Part shown: piece after piece, positions 1 to 8,224 of the stretch | Layout of the letters: every line of letters begins with the position of its first letter | Numbering within the stretch: the stretch's first letter is position 1 | Origin: Rothia amarae | GTDB lineage: Bacteria > Actinomycetota > Actinomycetes > Actinomycetales > Micrococcaceae | Assembly (NCBI RefSeq): GCF_014705945.2 | Contig: NZ_CP061538.1 | Location: 1,054,001 to 1,118,000 of the forward strand | Length of the DNA: 64,000 nt | Direction of reading: 5' to 3' | The notes under the pieces: generated by a model | The model's input: the letters and a program-made list of their open reading frames with translations, nothing else | Databases searched by the model: none | What the model was told of the DNA's origin: nothing | Program-made: the position numbers and the translations under genes

Positions 1-1
1 G

Positions 2-64
2 ATTTTTAAAGAGATGTACTCTGCGGTGACTGTTGCTACTAGTGCTAATGGGAATGACAAATAG
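2..64 (+). CDS. possible C-terminal tail of a gene truncated by the window edge
   Basis: One forward frame is open from the first bases to a TAG at 62-64 and would encode about 20 C-terminal residues ending in ANGNDK. There is no start inside the window and too little sequence to assign a family. It could equally be non-coding. The rest of the stretch to about 184 shows no gene that I can support. Confidence 0.25.
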   Translation: MFKEMYSAVTVATSANGNDK

Positions 65-184
65 CTAATGAATCATAAGATTTAGGGCGACAAATACCGG
101 TCCCAATGTACTGCTCGCGAGCAAATCTTGGATGCGAAATTATTCTGGTTCCTTTAAGTAGTGCTTTTGTTCCTGCAAGCATTC

Positions 185-583
185 TTAGATGAGAGCTTCA
201 AAAATAAAGCCCAGGATGTAGATGATAAAGGGCAGAAAAAATACCAGATCAAGGAAGATGACCACTATCGCCATGTCACCTCCTAAGCGGTTATATACCG
301 TCGTCGACTTCCGTTCAGCTCTACTGAGTTTATAAGCCTTAAAAGCCAAGAATAAACTTGTTACCCATAAGAGAGGAGCAGCAACCCCAAAGAGAGTTAT
401 CAGTAAAATAGAAAAACTCGCAGTACTATTTGAAGCAAAACCCCCTATGAACAGTACTGGAGTAGCAATTATCATAATGAGAGCAATTGCTGGGCCACAT
501 AACGCTGCTTTGTTAGCCAAATCCTTAGACGGGGCATTCTCAATCATTTTATCTTCCATAGTTAGATGATAAACACAGCCCAC
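185..583 (-). CDS. small hypothetical membrane protein
   Basis: Up to 132 residues from a GTG at 583; an internal ATG at 559 would give 124 and is the more natural protein start, but neither has a clear ribosome binding site. Three strongly hydrophobic stretches (about residues 31-48, 57-83 and 103-131) alternate with a short basic loop containing KLSRAERK, as in small DUF4190-like integral membrane proteins. No enzymatic motif is visible. It stands alone, transcribed away from tRNA-Glu. Function unknown; the pattern of hydrophobic segments is the only support for it being a gene. Confidence 0.5.
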   Translation of the reverse strand: MGCVYHLTMEDKMIENAPSKDLANKAALCGPAIALIMIIATPVLFIGGFASNSTASFSILLITLFGVAAPLLWVTSLFLAFKAYKLSRAERKSTTVYNRLGGDMAIVVIFLDLVFFLPFIIYILGFIFEALI

Positions 584-619
584 TCATAAAACCGGTGTTC
601 AAAAACACAAGCCCCCACC

Positions 620-649
620 TTGTTCGGGCATATAAACCTGGGGTAAGCT
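620..649 (+). promoter_or_regulatory. candidate promoter of tRNA-Glu
   Basis: A TTGTTC hexamer at 620-625 and TAAGCT at 644-649 are separated by 18 bases and lie about 30 bases before the tRNA. Both are imperfect matches to sigma-70 type elements, so this is a plausible guess only. Confidence 0.35.
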
Positions 650-679
650 ATATCTCGTTGTCTTCGCGGCAATAGTGAC

Positions 680-752
680 GGCCCCATCGTATAGCGGCCT
701 AGTACTCCGCCCTCTCACGGCGGCAACACCGGTTCAAATCCGGTTGGGGTCA
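680..752 (+). tRNA. tRNA-Glu (CTC anticodon)
   Basis: A 73-base cloverleaf. The 7-bp acceptor stem is GGCCCCA with TGGGGTC, with one G-T pair; the anticodon stem CCGCC/GGCGG encloses loop CTCTCAC, giving anticodon CTC (reads GAG); the T arm is ACCGG-TTCAAAT-CCGGT. The discriminator base is A and no CCA is encoded. In many actinobacteria tRNA-Glu lies just upstream of ndgR-leuCD, and the same is true here, except that two GTPase genes and an acetyltransferase intervene. Confidence 0.96.
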
Positions 753-758
753 CAACCC

Positions 759-790
759 AAAAATGCTCTTCACAATGAAGAGCATTTTTT
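759..790 (+). terminator. intrinsic terminator of tRNA-Glu
   Basis: AAAAATGCTCTTCA pairs perfectly with TGAAGAGCATTTTT around a CAA loop, and the descending arm supplies a run of six T. It closes the tRNA transcript and shows that the following GTPase gene must start after it. Confidence 0.85.
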
Positions 791-848
791 GTTTAAAAAT
801 AGATTGCGCCGCAGGGATAAAACCCATAGATATGCAAGAATACAGACT

Positions 849-2615
849 GTGGACGAACAAACAACACCTCTGGCACCCCAACCCATCGAAATTGACGCTG
901 AACTGCGCACCGTGCAAACAGCTCGCTCAACCATCAACGCGGTTACTCTCCCTCTAGAAACAGCAGAGGTCGAAGAGTCACGGATCACGGTTGCTCGCAC
1001 GCTCACGCAGCTCGATGACTACGTGCTACCCCGCCTTGCCTCGCTCGACGCGCCGCTCACCGTCGTCGTCGGCGGCTCCACCGGCGCCGGTAAATCAACC
1101 CTGGTCAACACCTTATTGGGGGAGCCCATTACCCGCTCGGGCGCGATTCGCCCCACCACCCGGCAGCCCGTACTTTTGCACCGCCCAGAAGACATTGATG
1201 CGTTATCACCTGCGCGCATTCTGCCTCACTTAGAACGCATCAAGCACGAAGGTAAAGGTCCGCTCGTCGGTGCCGAATATGGCTCAACCGACCAACTCAT
1301 TACAGTAGCTACTGACTCCATTCCCGCAGGCATTGCACTTATTGATGCCCCAGACGTCGACTCGGTCAGCGAAGATAACCGCCGCCTCGCCAAACAACTG
1401 CTCGAAGCCGCTGATCTCTGGCTCTTCGTCACCACCGCAAACCGCTATGCCGATGCCGTGCCGTGGGAACTCCTGCACCAAGCTGCCCGACGCGACATCA
1501 CAGTAGCCGTGGTTCTCAACCGTGTACCAGAGGGCTCAGAAGACGAAATCGAAGGCGATTTACGCCGTATGCTCCACGAGGCAGGAATTGACCCCGCCAT
1601 GCTACTCACCGTCACCGAACAAGAGACCGACGAGCGCGGAATGCTGCCCTCGGTTGCTCTTGTCCCCCTCGTTTTTTGGCTCAGAGAACTGGGTGCTAAC
1701 ACCGACGAACGCTCGCGCATCGCCCGCCAAACACTAGAAGGTTCAATTCGTTCCGTTGCAGACAGAATTGAGCAAATCTCACGGGCACAAGAAACCCAGT
1801 ATGCGACCTTCGACCGGTTGGCATCGGCAGTTGATAGTTCCTACAACCGCGCTGCCCACAACATCATCGACTCTACCCAAGACGGCTCCTTGCTTCGCGG
1901 CGAAGTTCTCTCCCGCTGGCAGGATTTCGTGGGAACTGGCGAATTTTTCCGCTCCATTGAAACGGGCATTGGCCGCCTTCGCGACCGTGTAGCCGGTTTC
2001 TTCAAGGGGCAACCATCGCAGGCAGTCGAAGTCGAACAGGCGCTGGAAGTCGGTTTACACTCGGTCATCGTTGAAGAAGCCGCTAAAGCTGCTGAAAGCA
2101 CTCAGCGCCAGTGGCTCGACGAACGAGCCGGGCGCACCCTGCTAGCTGGCTTTGATGCCGGTCGTCTCGATGAAGATTTCCCCGCCCGTGTTGCCGAAGG
2201 TATCCGTGCCTGGCAAGAAGACGTAATGGATATGATTCGTGAAGAAGGCGCCGATAAGCGCCAGCGCGCTCGTTTCATGTCGCTGGGCGTGAACGCCGCC
2301 GCCGTCATCTTGATGGTCGCAGTGTTCTCCATGACAGGCGGTCTCACCGGACTAGAAGTTGGCATTGCCGGTGGTTCCGGAGTAGTAGGCACCAAACTCC
2401 TCGAAGCGGTCTTTGGTGAAGACGCCGTTCGCCGCATGGCTCTCGGTGCACGAACCAACCTAGAAACCCGCATCAAAGAAATGCTAGAAGACCACTCCGC
2501 CCTGTTCTACGAGCGTCTGGACGCGATTGATAAAGGCCCTGCACCCGAACTCATTGCCCGCAATGCCCACGAAGTTTCCGCAATCGCCAGCGCCCTCAAA
2601 GGAGGTCACCAGTAA
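849..2615 (+). CDS. dynamin-like / YfjP-type membrane GTPase (first of a pair)
   Basis: A predicted GTPase of 588 residues from a GTG at 849. The frame is open back through the tRNA, but the terminator at 759-790 excludes the upstream starts; 849 has only a weak ribosome binding site, so the start is uncertain. The P-loop is GGSTGAGKST, the G3-like motif is DAPDVDS, and the G4 position reads NRVP rather than canonical NKxD. Toward the C-terminus a hydrophobic stretch (about 487-530) looks membrane-associated, as in bacterial dynamin-like proteins. Its stop overlaps the start of a second GTPase, so the two are translationally coupled and probably form a hetero-oligomer. Membrane remodelling or stress protection is inferred from family resemblance only. 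Confidence 0.8.
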   Translation: MDEQTTPLAPQPIEIDAELRTVQTARSTINAVTLPLETAEVEESRITVARTLTQLDDYVLPRLASLDAPLTVVVGGSTGAGKSTLVNTLLGEPITRSGAIRPTTRQPVLLHRPEDIDALSPARILPHLERIKHEGKGPLVGAEYGSTDQLITVATDSIPAGIALIDAPDVDSVSEDNRRLAKQLLEAADLWLFVTTANRYADAVPWELLHQAARRDITVAVVLNRVPEGSEDEIEGDLRRMLHEAGIDPAMLLTVTEQETDERGMLPSVALVPLVFWLRELGANTDERSRIARQTLEGSIRSVADRIEQISRAQETQYATFDRLASAVDSSYNRAAHNIIDSTQDGSLLRGEVLSRWQDFVGTGEFFRSIETGIGRLRDRVAGFFKGQPSQAVEVEQALEVGLHSVIVEEAAKAAESTQRQWLDERAGRTLLAGFDAGRLDEDFPARVAEGIRAWQEDVMDMIREEGADKRQRARFMSLGVNAAAVILMVAVFSMTGGLTGLEVGIAGGSGVVGTKLLEAVFGEDAVRRMALGARTNLETRIKEMLEDHSALFYERLDAIDKGPAPELIARNAHEVSAIASALKGGHQ

Positions 2616-4336
2616 TGTCACCAGCTCACCGAAACGCTGAACAGTCGCTGACCCACCTGGCGCAGCGCGTTGACTCCCTCAATACTGCAGTAGAGCTAGG
2701 GGAAGGGCGTGTAGATGCTGACTCCATGGACCACGTGCAGAAAATTCTAGAGCGCACCTCCCGCCGGCGGGAACTCTCCGCCGAGCACACCGTCATTGGC
2801 TTCTTTGGCGCAACAGGTTCAGGAAAGTCCTCACTGTTCAACGCGGTCATAGGGCAAAAAGTTGCCCAAAGTGCCGCCCGCCGTCCTACCACCTCCAAAG
2901 CGCAAGCTGCGGTCTGGGGCAGAGAAGGCAGCGAAGAACTCCTTGACTGGCTCGATGTTGAAAATCGCGTCTATTTTGACGACGACGGCGAAAACGCAGC
3001 GCAGTCGCTCAACCGCGCAGAAGTTCCGCAAACCGACGGCATGTGGAACCGCATGAAGAAAATGATGGGGCGCGCCAACCTCCAGACCCATAGCGGCGGA
3101 TTGATTCTGCTGGACCTCCCTGATTTTGACTCCATCGAAAAATCAAACCGCGCCATCGTCGAGCGGATGGCTGGGTACGTTGACGTTTTGGTGTGGGTAT
3201 TTGATCCGCAGAAATACGCCGACGCCGTGATTCACGACGAGTTCATCACCCCCTTGGCAGAGCATGGAGCTGTGACCATGGCGGTGCTTAACCAGGCAGA
3301 CCGCATTCGCGAGAGCGAAATGCCTGGCGTTCTTGATTCACTGCAGCGACTCTTGGCCGAAGACGGACTCAGCGATAACCTGCTGGCACCGCCGGTAGCT
3401 GTCTCCGCTAAAACGGGGGACGGTATCGACAGGCTTCGCGCCGTTCTGGGCAAAGTAGCGGTTGAAAAATCCGCAGCTTTGGTGCGAATTGAAGCTGACC
3501 TCGATTCGGCAGTAGCTACCCTCAATGAATTCGATGGCAACGGAATCCCCGATGGAATTACCGGAACCGGCATACGGGAACTAGAACACGGACTCTATCA
3601 AGCGTCCAACGCGCCCGCTGTGGTCAGTGCCGCTGCGGCGTCCTACCAACTCCATGCTGTATCAAATACCGGTTGGATTGCTACCCGCTGGCTCCTGAAA
3701 TTCAGAAAAGACCCGCTGAAGAGACTTAACCTGCACCGGGAAAACCAGGAAACATCTATTTCTCGTTCGTCTTTGCCACCGCTGAGCGCCGGACAGAAGT
3801 CGCAGATTAGCTCATCCATTCGACGTTTTTCGCGCGACTGCGCCGAAGGCGTGGGGGAGCCGTGGAGTCATTCCATTCGCGATGCCGCCCGCTCACAGGA
3901 GCAGAATCTTCTCACTGCCCTAGAACGAGCAGTGGGCAGAGTGGACTATCAGGGGCAGAAAAAACAGTGGTGGTGGATTCTGCTCAACATCATCCAGTGG
4001 ATTGGAATCATCGGTGCTTTAGCAGGGCTTCTGTGGCTCACCGCTATGGCCGCCGCTGGTTACTTCCAACTGCAGTTGCCGCCCCCGCCGGTTATCGAGG
4101 GAACAATCTTCCCCCTCCCCACCTTGCTGGTGATAACAGGGCTTCTGCTCGGTATTGTCACCGCCGTCATCGGCAGAGTGATTGCCGCCGCAGGTAAGAG
4201 AATGTATGCCCGTAAGATTGAGCGCCAGATACGATCCAATATCGAGGAAGTCTCCGAGCATTATGTGGTGGAGCCGGTTCGGAGTGAACTTGACCGCCAC
4301 CAAGCATTTGGCGAAGCCCTAGCAAACGCTCGGTAG
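2615..4336 (+). CDS. dynamin-like / YfjP-type membrane GTPase (second of a pair)
   Basis: A 573-residue partner of the preceding gene. Its ATG overlaps the previous TAA (TAATG) and a GGAGG lies 9 bases upstream. Motifs: P-loop GATGSGKSS at about residues 65-73, G3-like DLPDFDS, and G4 NQAD. Near the C-terminus lie a tryptophan-rich hydrophobic hairpin (about 450-480) and a second membrane segment (about 500-525), followed by a basic tail. Tandem, unequal dynamin-like GTPases with C-terminal membrane anchors are a recurrent actinobacterial arrangement (Streptomyces DynA/DynB is an analogy, not a shown orthology). The cargo or membrane process is unknown. Confidence 0.82.
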   Translation: MSPAHRNAEQSLTHLAQRVDSLNTAVELGEGRVDADSMDHVQKILERTSRRRELSAEHTVIGFFGATGSGKSSLFNAVIGQKVAQSAARRPTTSKAQAAVWGREGSEELLDWLDVENRVYFDDDGENAAQSLNRAEVPQTDGMWNRMKKMMGRANLQTHSGGLILLDLPDFDSIEKSNRAIVERMAGYVDVLVWVFDPQKYADAVIHDEFITPLAEHGAVTMAVLNQADRIRESEMPGVLDSLQRLLAEDGLSDNLLAPPVAVSAKTGDGIDRLRAVLGKVAVEKSAALVRIEADLDSAVATLNEFDGNGIPDGITGTGIRELEHGLYQASNAPAVVSAAAASYQLHAVSNTGWIATRWLLKFRKDPLKRLNLHRENQETSISRSSLPPLSAGQKSQISSSIRRFSRDCAEGVGEPWSHSIRDAARSQEQNLLTALERAVGRVDYQGQKKQWWWILLNIIQWIGIIGALAGLLWLTAMAAAGYFQLQLPPPPVIEGTIFPLPTLLVITGLLLGIVTAVIGRVIAAAGKRMYARKIERQIRSNIEEVSEHYVVEPVRSELDRHQAFGEALANAR

Positions 4337-4368
4337 CTTGACCCCGAAGAGGACATAGGAGTACAACC

Positions 4369-5019
4369 TTGGAGCACACAGATCCCCCCATCCGGGTGCG
4401 CAATTACAGGGAATCAGATGAGACAGCATGGGTTCGAACGCGCGTCTTAGCATTTCTGGATACCAGCTACCGCGATGACGTGCAGATGTACCGTGAGCGC
4501 TATGAGAATCCCTCGGTACGTTTAGTGGCCGAAGATACCTCAAGCCGCCAGCTTGTGGGACTGATGGATATTGAATATGAAAACAAACCGGGGGAGGTCT
4601 GCAATTTTACCGGTGAACGCGGCGGAATCATCTGGCACCTGGCAGTTCTTCCCGAATACCGCAACGTAGGCATTGCCCAGAAACTCTGGGAAGAGGCGCT
4701 CGTTCAGCTTGAAGGTGCAGGTATTCACCGGCTCCAGGTGTGGACCCAGGACGATGAACCCGCCAACCACTGGTATGTTGCGCGGGGCTTTGAGCTCAAG
4801 CACTCCTACCTCAACGTGTTTGCCCGTGGGTTTATCGATAAGGGCCCCCTGAACGAGTTATTGGTGGGCGCCGATAAGACCTGGGAATTTGGGCACATCC
4901 GCAATCTGAATTTTGAGGCAGATAGCAGCCAGCGGGAGCGTTTAGAAGCCTTGAGCTACCGAATTCACGAGGTGCGCGGTTATGAGCTTGATTTGAAGAA
5001 AGTCTTACCTAGCTCGTAG
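4369..5019 (+). CDS. GNAT-family N-acetyltransferase
   Basis: A 216-residue protein starting at TTG 4369 behind an AGGAG at 4357-4361. It has the GNAT core: strand IIWHLAVLPEYRNVGIAQKL, matching the acetyl-CoA binding motif (R/Q-x-x-G-x-G/A, here RNVGIA), followed by the WYVARGFE turn typical of motif B. Such enzymes move an acetyl group from acetyl-CoA to an amine; the substrate cannot be read from the sequence. It lies 32 bases after the GTPase pair and may be co-transcribed. Its 3' end overlaps the convergent ndgR gene by 15 bases. Confidence 0.82.
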   Translation: MEHTDPPIRVRNYRESDETAWVRTRVLAFLDTSYRDDVQMYRERYENPSVRLVAEDTSSRQLVGLMDIEYENKPGEVCNFTGERGGIIWHLAVLPEYRNVGIAQKLWEEALVQLEGAGIHRLQVWTQDDEPANHWYVARGFELKHSYLNVFARGFIDKGPLNELLVGADKTWEFGHIRNLNFEADSSQRERLEALSYRIHEVRGYELDLKKVLPSS

Positions 5020-5742
5020 TGCGTCGGTGAGCTGGTGCGCTGCTTTGCACACCACTTCTGCATGAAGTCTGCCCGGCTGGCGGGTAAGGCGTTCAATGGG
5101 GCCGGAAATTGAAACCGCCGCAATGACCTTGCCGGATGCGTTGCGCACCGGAGCTGATACGGACGCCGTGCCCCGCTCGCGTTCGCCCACCGACTGGGCC
5201 CATCCTCGACGTCGAACCGCCGCCAACATGGTTGCTGAGAAGCGAGAATTACGCAGACCTTCAACCAAGCGTGCTTGATCTTCCCACGCAGTCAAAACCT
5301 GGGCAGCAGAACCAGCTCGCATAGACAGCTGAGTGCCCACAGGAATCGTGTCCCGCAATCCAATGGGGCGTTCTGCTGAGGCAATGCAGACGCGCCAATC
5401 GCCCTGACGGCGATACACCTGGGCGGATTCGCCGGTGATATTACGCAATTGGTTGAGAACAGGGCCCGAAGCTGAAATGAGTCGGTCTTCACCGGCTGCA
5501 GATGCCAGCTCGGACATACGCGGCCCCAGCATAAAACGCCCCTGAATATCTCGGGCCACTAGGCGGTGGTGCGCTAGTGCTACGGCGAGACGGTGGGCAG
5601 TGGGGCGAGCAAGACCAGTAGCTTCAACGAGCTGAGAGAGTGAAGCGGGGCCAGCTTCTAGGCAGTCCAAAATGTAGGCAGCTTTGTCGAGAACTCCGAC
5701 TCCCGAGGAAGTTCTTTGCGGGGTGCTGGATTCTTCGCTCAC
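5005..5742 (-). CDS. ndgR: IclR-family regulator of leucine biosynthesis (NdgR/LtbR type)
   Basis: A 245-residue IclR-family transcription factor: an N-terminal winged helix-turn-helix (about 15-80; SLSQLVEATGLARPTAHRL is the recognition region) and a C-terminal effector domain (about 90-240) with the family's R-x-x-S-x-A-Q pattern (here MRAGSAAQV). It is divergent from leuCD. In Streptomyces (NdgR) and Corynebacterium (LtbR) the orthologue at this position represses or modulates leuCD and other amino acid genes. The 188-base spacer holds phased repeats that could be its operator, including a near-palindrome just in front of its own start, suggesting autoregulation. Confidence 0.9.
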   Translation of the reverse strand: MSEESSTPQRTSSGVGVLDKAAYILDCLEAGPASLSQLVEATGLARPTAHRLAVALAHHRLVARDIQGRFMLGPRMSELASAAGEDRLISASGPVLNQLRNITGESAQVYRRQGDWRVCIASAERPIGLRDTIPVGTQLSMRAGSAAQVLTAWEDQARLVEGLRNSRFSATMLAAVRRRGWAQSVGERERGTASVSAPVRNASGKVIAAVSISGPIERLTRQPGRLHAEVVCKAAHQLTDALRAR

Positions 5743-5756
5743 TGAATTCCTTTCAA

Positions 5757-5858
5757 AATATGCACATATTCGCGTAGAGGGATGGGTTTCTACGCTACTG
5801 ACATATATATTTATGCAAAATCTAGTAAAAGTATGCCATTCTCAATATTTGATATGCA
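5757..5858. promoter_or_regulatory. phased TATGCA/TATGCC repeats between ndgR and leuC (candidate operator)
   Basis: TATGCA begins at 5759, 5812 and 5853, with TATGCC at 5832. The steps are 53, 20 and 21 bases, i.e. close to whole numbers of helical turns, so all four copies face one side of the DNA. The first lies inside an inverted repeat, AATATG-CA-CATATT (5757-5770), 15 bases upstream of the ndgR start codon. Position and phasing suggest a regulator array; binding by NdgR is inference. Confidence 0.5.
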
Positions 5859-5930
5859 AGCTCATTTAATGGAAACTTTGTAAAATCCTAGCCATACTGG
5901 TGGGAGATCAATTTTCATACGGAGGAATAA

Positions 5931-7367
5931 ATGGCTGAAGGAATCGCTTCGAAACCCCGAACCCTGGCAGAAAAAGTCTGGGATGCCCACACCGTCGTCA
6001 AAGGTGACGGCGGTAAGCCAGATCTTCTCTACATCGACCTTCACCTGGTTCACGAAGTCACCTCACCCCAAGCCTTCGAGGGTCTGCGGTTAGAAAACCG
6101 CCCGCTGCGTCGTCTTGATTTGACCATTGCCACCGAAGACCACAACACCCCCACCGAGGATATTTTCAGCACCATCGCGGATATTACCTCGCGTACTCAG
6201 ATTGAAACCCTGCGAAAAAATGCAGCAGAATTTGGGGTAAGAATCCACTCGTTGGGCGACATGGAACAGGGAATTGTGCACGTGATGGGGCCACAACTGG
6301 GGCTGACCATGCCGGGCATGACGGTCGTTTGCGGGGACTCCCACACCTCCACCCACGGAGCTTTCGGAGCCTTGGCATTTGGCATCGGCACATCTGAAGT
6401 TGAGCACGTGATGGCAACACAGACCCTGCCGCTGGCTCCCTTCAAAACCATGGCAATCACCGTTGATGGCACACTCAAACCCGGTGTCACCGCAAAAGAC
6501 ATCATCTTGGCGGTCATCGCAGAAATCGGCACCGGCGGTGGGCAGGGCTATGTCTTGGAGTACCGTGGCTCCGCTATCCGTTCGCTGTCCATGGAAGGTC
6601 GGATGACCATCTGCAATATGTCCATCGAAGCGGGCGCTCGCGCCGGTATGGTCGCTCCCGATGAAACTACTTTCGAGTACGTCAAAGGCCGCGAACACGC
6701 ACCCACCTGTGAATTGTGGGATCAGGCGGTGGAGTACTGGAAAACCCTGCCCACCGACGAGGGCGCCCAGTTCGACCGCGAAATATTCATTGATGCCAAC
6801 GAACTCGAACCGTTCGTCACCTGGGGCACGAACCCCGGCCAGGGTATTCCTCTTTCGCAGGCAGTGCCCTTCCCCGAAGATTTTCAAAGCGAAAGCGACA
6901 CCGCAGCAGCGCAGAAAGCACTGGATTACATGGGGCTCACTGCAGGAACCCCTATGAAAGATATCCCCGTGGACGTGGTCTTTTTAGGGTCCTGCACTAA
7001 CTCGCGCATCGAAGATCTACGTGCGGCCGCTGACATCGTCAAAGACCACAAAGTTGCAGAAAATGTACGCATGATGGTGGTTCCTGGATCGCAGAAAGTG
7101 CGAGCTCAGGCAGAAGCCGAAGGTCTAGATCAAATTTTCAAAGACTTTGGTGCCGACTGGCGCTTTGCCGGGTGCTCAATGTGCCTGGGGATGAATCCTG
7201 ACCAACTTGCGCCGGGGGAGCGTTGCGCATCTACATCGAATCGCAACTTTGAAGGTCGCCAGGGTAAAGGTGGACGAACGCATCTGGTCTCGCCCCTCGT
7301 CGCAGCGGCAACCGCAATTCGTGGCACGCTGAGCTCCCCGTCCGATCTTGAACCTGCTACCGCCTAA
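5931..7367 (+). CDS. leuC: 3-isopropylmalate dehydratase large subunit
   Basis: A 478-residue aconitase-family protein. With LeuD it isomerises 2-isopropylmalate to 3-isopropylmalate in leucine biosynthesis. The [4Fe-4S] ligands are visible: Cys355 in FLGSCTNSR, then Cys415 and Cys418 in GCSMC. The substrate-site segment [20 protein letters not shown] is intact. The ATG at 5931 follows a strong GGAGG. leuD begins 11 bases downstream, forming the usual two-gene operon under the divergent IclR regulator. Confidence 0.97.
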   Translation: MAEGIASKPRTLAEKVWDAHTVVKGDGGKPDLLYIDLHLVHEVTSPQAFEGLRLENRPLRRLDLTIATEDHNTPTEDIFSTIADITSRTQIETLRKNAAEFGVRIHSLGDMEQGIVHVMGPQLGLTMPGMTVVCGDSHTSTHGAFGALAFGIGTSEVEHVMATQTLPLAPFKTMAITVDGTLKPGVTAKDIILAVIAEIGTGGGQGYVLEYRGSAIRSLSMEGRMTICNMSIEAGARAGMVAPDETTFEYVKGREHAPTCELWDQAVEYWKTLPTDEGAQFDREIFIDANELEPFVTWGTNPGQGIPLSQAVPFPEDFQSESDTAAAQKALDYMGLTAGTPMKDIPVDVVFLGSCTNSRIEDLRAAADIVKDHKVAENVRMMVVPGSQKVRAQAEAEGLDQIFKDFGADWRFAGCSMCLGMNPDQLAPGERCASTSNRNFEGRQGKGGRTHLVSPLVAAATAIRGTLSSPSDLEPATA

Positions 7368-7378
7368 GGAAATCTTTT

Positions 7379-7966
7379 ATGGAACCAATTAAAAAGCACA
7401 CAGGTATTGGCGTGCCCCTGCGCGCCTCAAACGTTGATACAGACCAAATCATTCCTGCGGTGTACCTCAAGCGAGTCACCAAAACGGGTTTTGACGACGC
7501 CCTTTTTGCTAACTGGCGGAAGGACGAAAAATTTATCCTCAACCGCGAGCCGTATTCCCAAGGCACCGTGCTGGTTGCAGGGCCTGATTTTGGTACCGGA
7601 TCATCTCGTGAACACGCAGTATGGGCGCTCAAAGATTATGGTTTCCGCGTGGTAATTTCTGACCGGTTTGCCGATATTTTCCGTGGAAATTCAGGCAAAC
7701 AGGGGTTAGTTGCCGCTCAGGTGACACAAGATAATGTGGAATTGCTCTGGAAAATCCTGGAAAACGAACCGGGGACTGAAGTGACCGTCGATTTAGAAAA
7801 TAAAACCGTGCTGTGCGGTTCGGTAGAAGTGCCGTTTGAGATTGACGATTACGTACGCTGGCGACTCATGGAAGGGCTGGACGATATTGGGCTCACCCTT
7901 CAGCAGGAAGGAAAAATTTCCGAGTTTGAAAAGAGCCGCCCCGCCTGGTTGCCCAAGACGCAATAA
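7379..7966 (+). CDS. leuD: 3-isopropylmalate dehydratase small subunit
   Basis: 195 residues, a normal length for LeuD. It supplies the swivelling domain that completes the isopropylmalate isomerase active site with LeuC. The family signature [17 protein letters not shown] is present, as is the N-terminal R[11 protein letters not shown] segment that contacts substrate. An AAGGA precedes the ATG. No clear terminator follows; a short perfect palindrome CACCTCGAGGTG lies at 8013-8024. Confidence 0.97.
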   Translation: MEPIKKHTGIGVPLRASNVDTDQIIPAVYLKRVTKTGFDDALFANWRKDEKFILNREPYSQGTVLVAGPDFGTGSSREHAVWALKDYGFRVVISDRFADIFRGNSGKQGLVAAQVTQDNVELLWKILENEPGTEVTVDLENKTVLCGSVEVPFEIDDYVRWRLMEGLDDIGLTLQQEGKISEFEKSRPAWLPKTQ

Positions 7967-8109
7967 AGAAACATTGCCCAGTGCCATCGCCTGAGCCGTC
8001 ACATGTGTTTTCCACCTCGAGGTGCTGTTCCCAACAGTAAGTGGACAGACTTTTTTGATACGGGCGGTGTACTCTTATCCTTATTATTTGCTTTATTGTT
8101 AGTAGATAA

Positions 8110-8137
8110 TTGTTTGTTAGAAACTGCGGTGTATAAA
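8110..8137 (+). promoter_or_regulatory. candidate promoter of the murA operon
   Basis: TTGTTT at 8110-8115 and TATAAA at 8132-8137 are separated by 16 bases, about 90 bases upstream of murA. The surrounding 7967-8224 spacer is AT-rich and otherwise empty. Assigned from consensus resemblance only. Confidence 0.45.
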
Positions 8138-8224
8138 CAATCTGCAGATATAACACCTAGAGAACCCCTTGCTCGTACGTTTCTGCAGTGAAACTGCGTG
8201 CTGAGACAACATGATTGGAAACAT

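Noticed and set aside
675-848. Open frame from GTG 675 through tRNA-Glu into the first GTPase
   Set aside because: It spans the whole tRNA and its terminator; the true start must be after 790.
680-5019. Genomic island integrated at tRNA-Glu
   Set aside because: No integrase and no repeated tRNA 3' end downstream of the GTPase genes could be found.
6090-6887. A 265-codon open frame opposite leuC
   Set aside because: Antisense to a fully conserved enzyme, low-complexity composition and no family features; a shadow of leuC codon bias.
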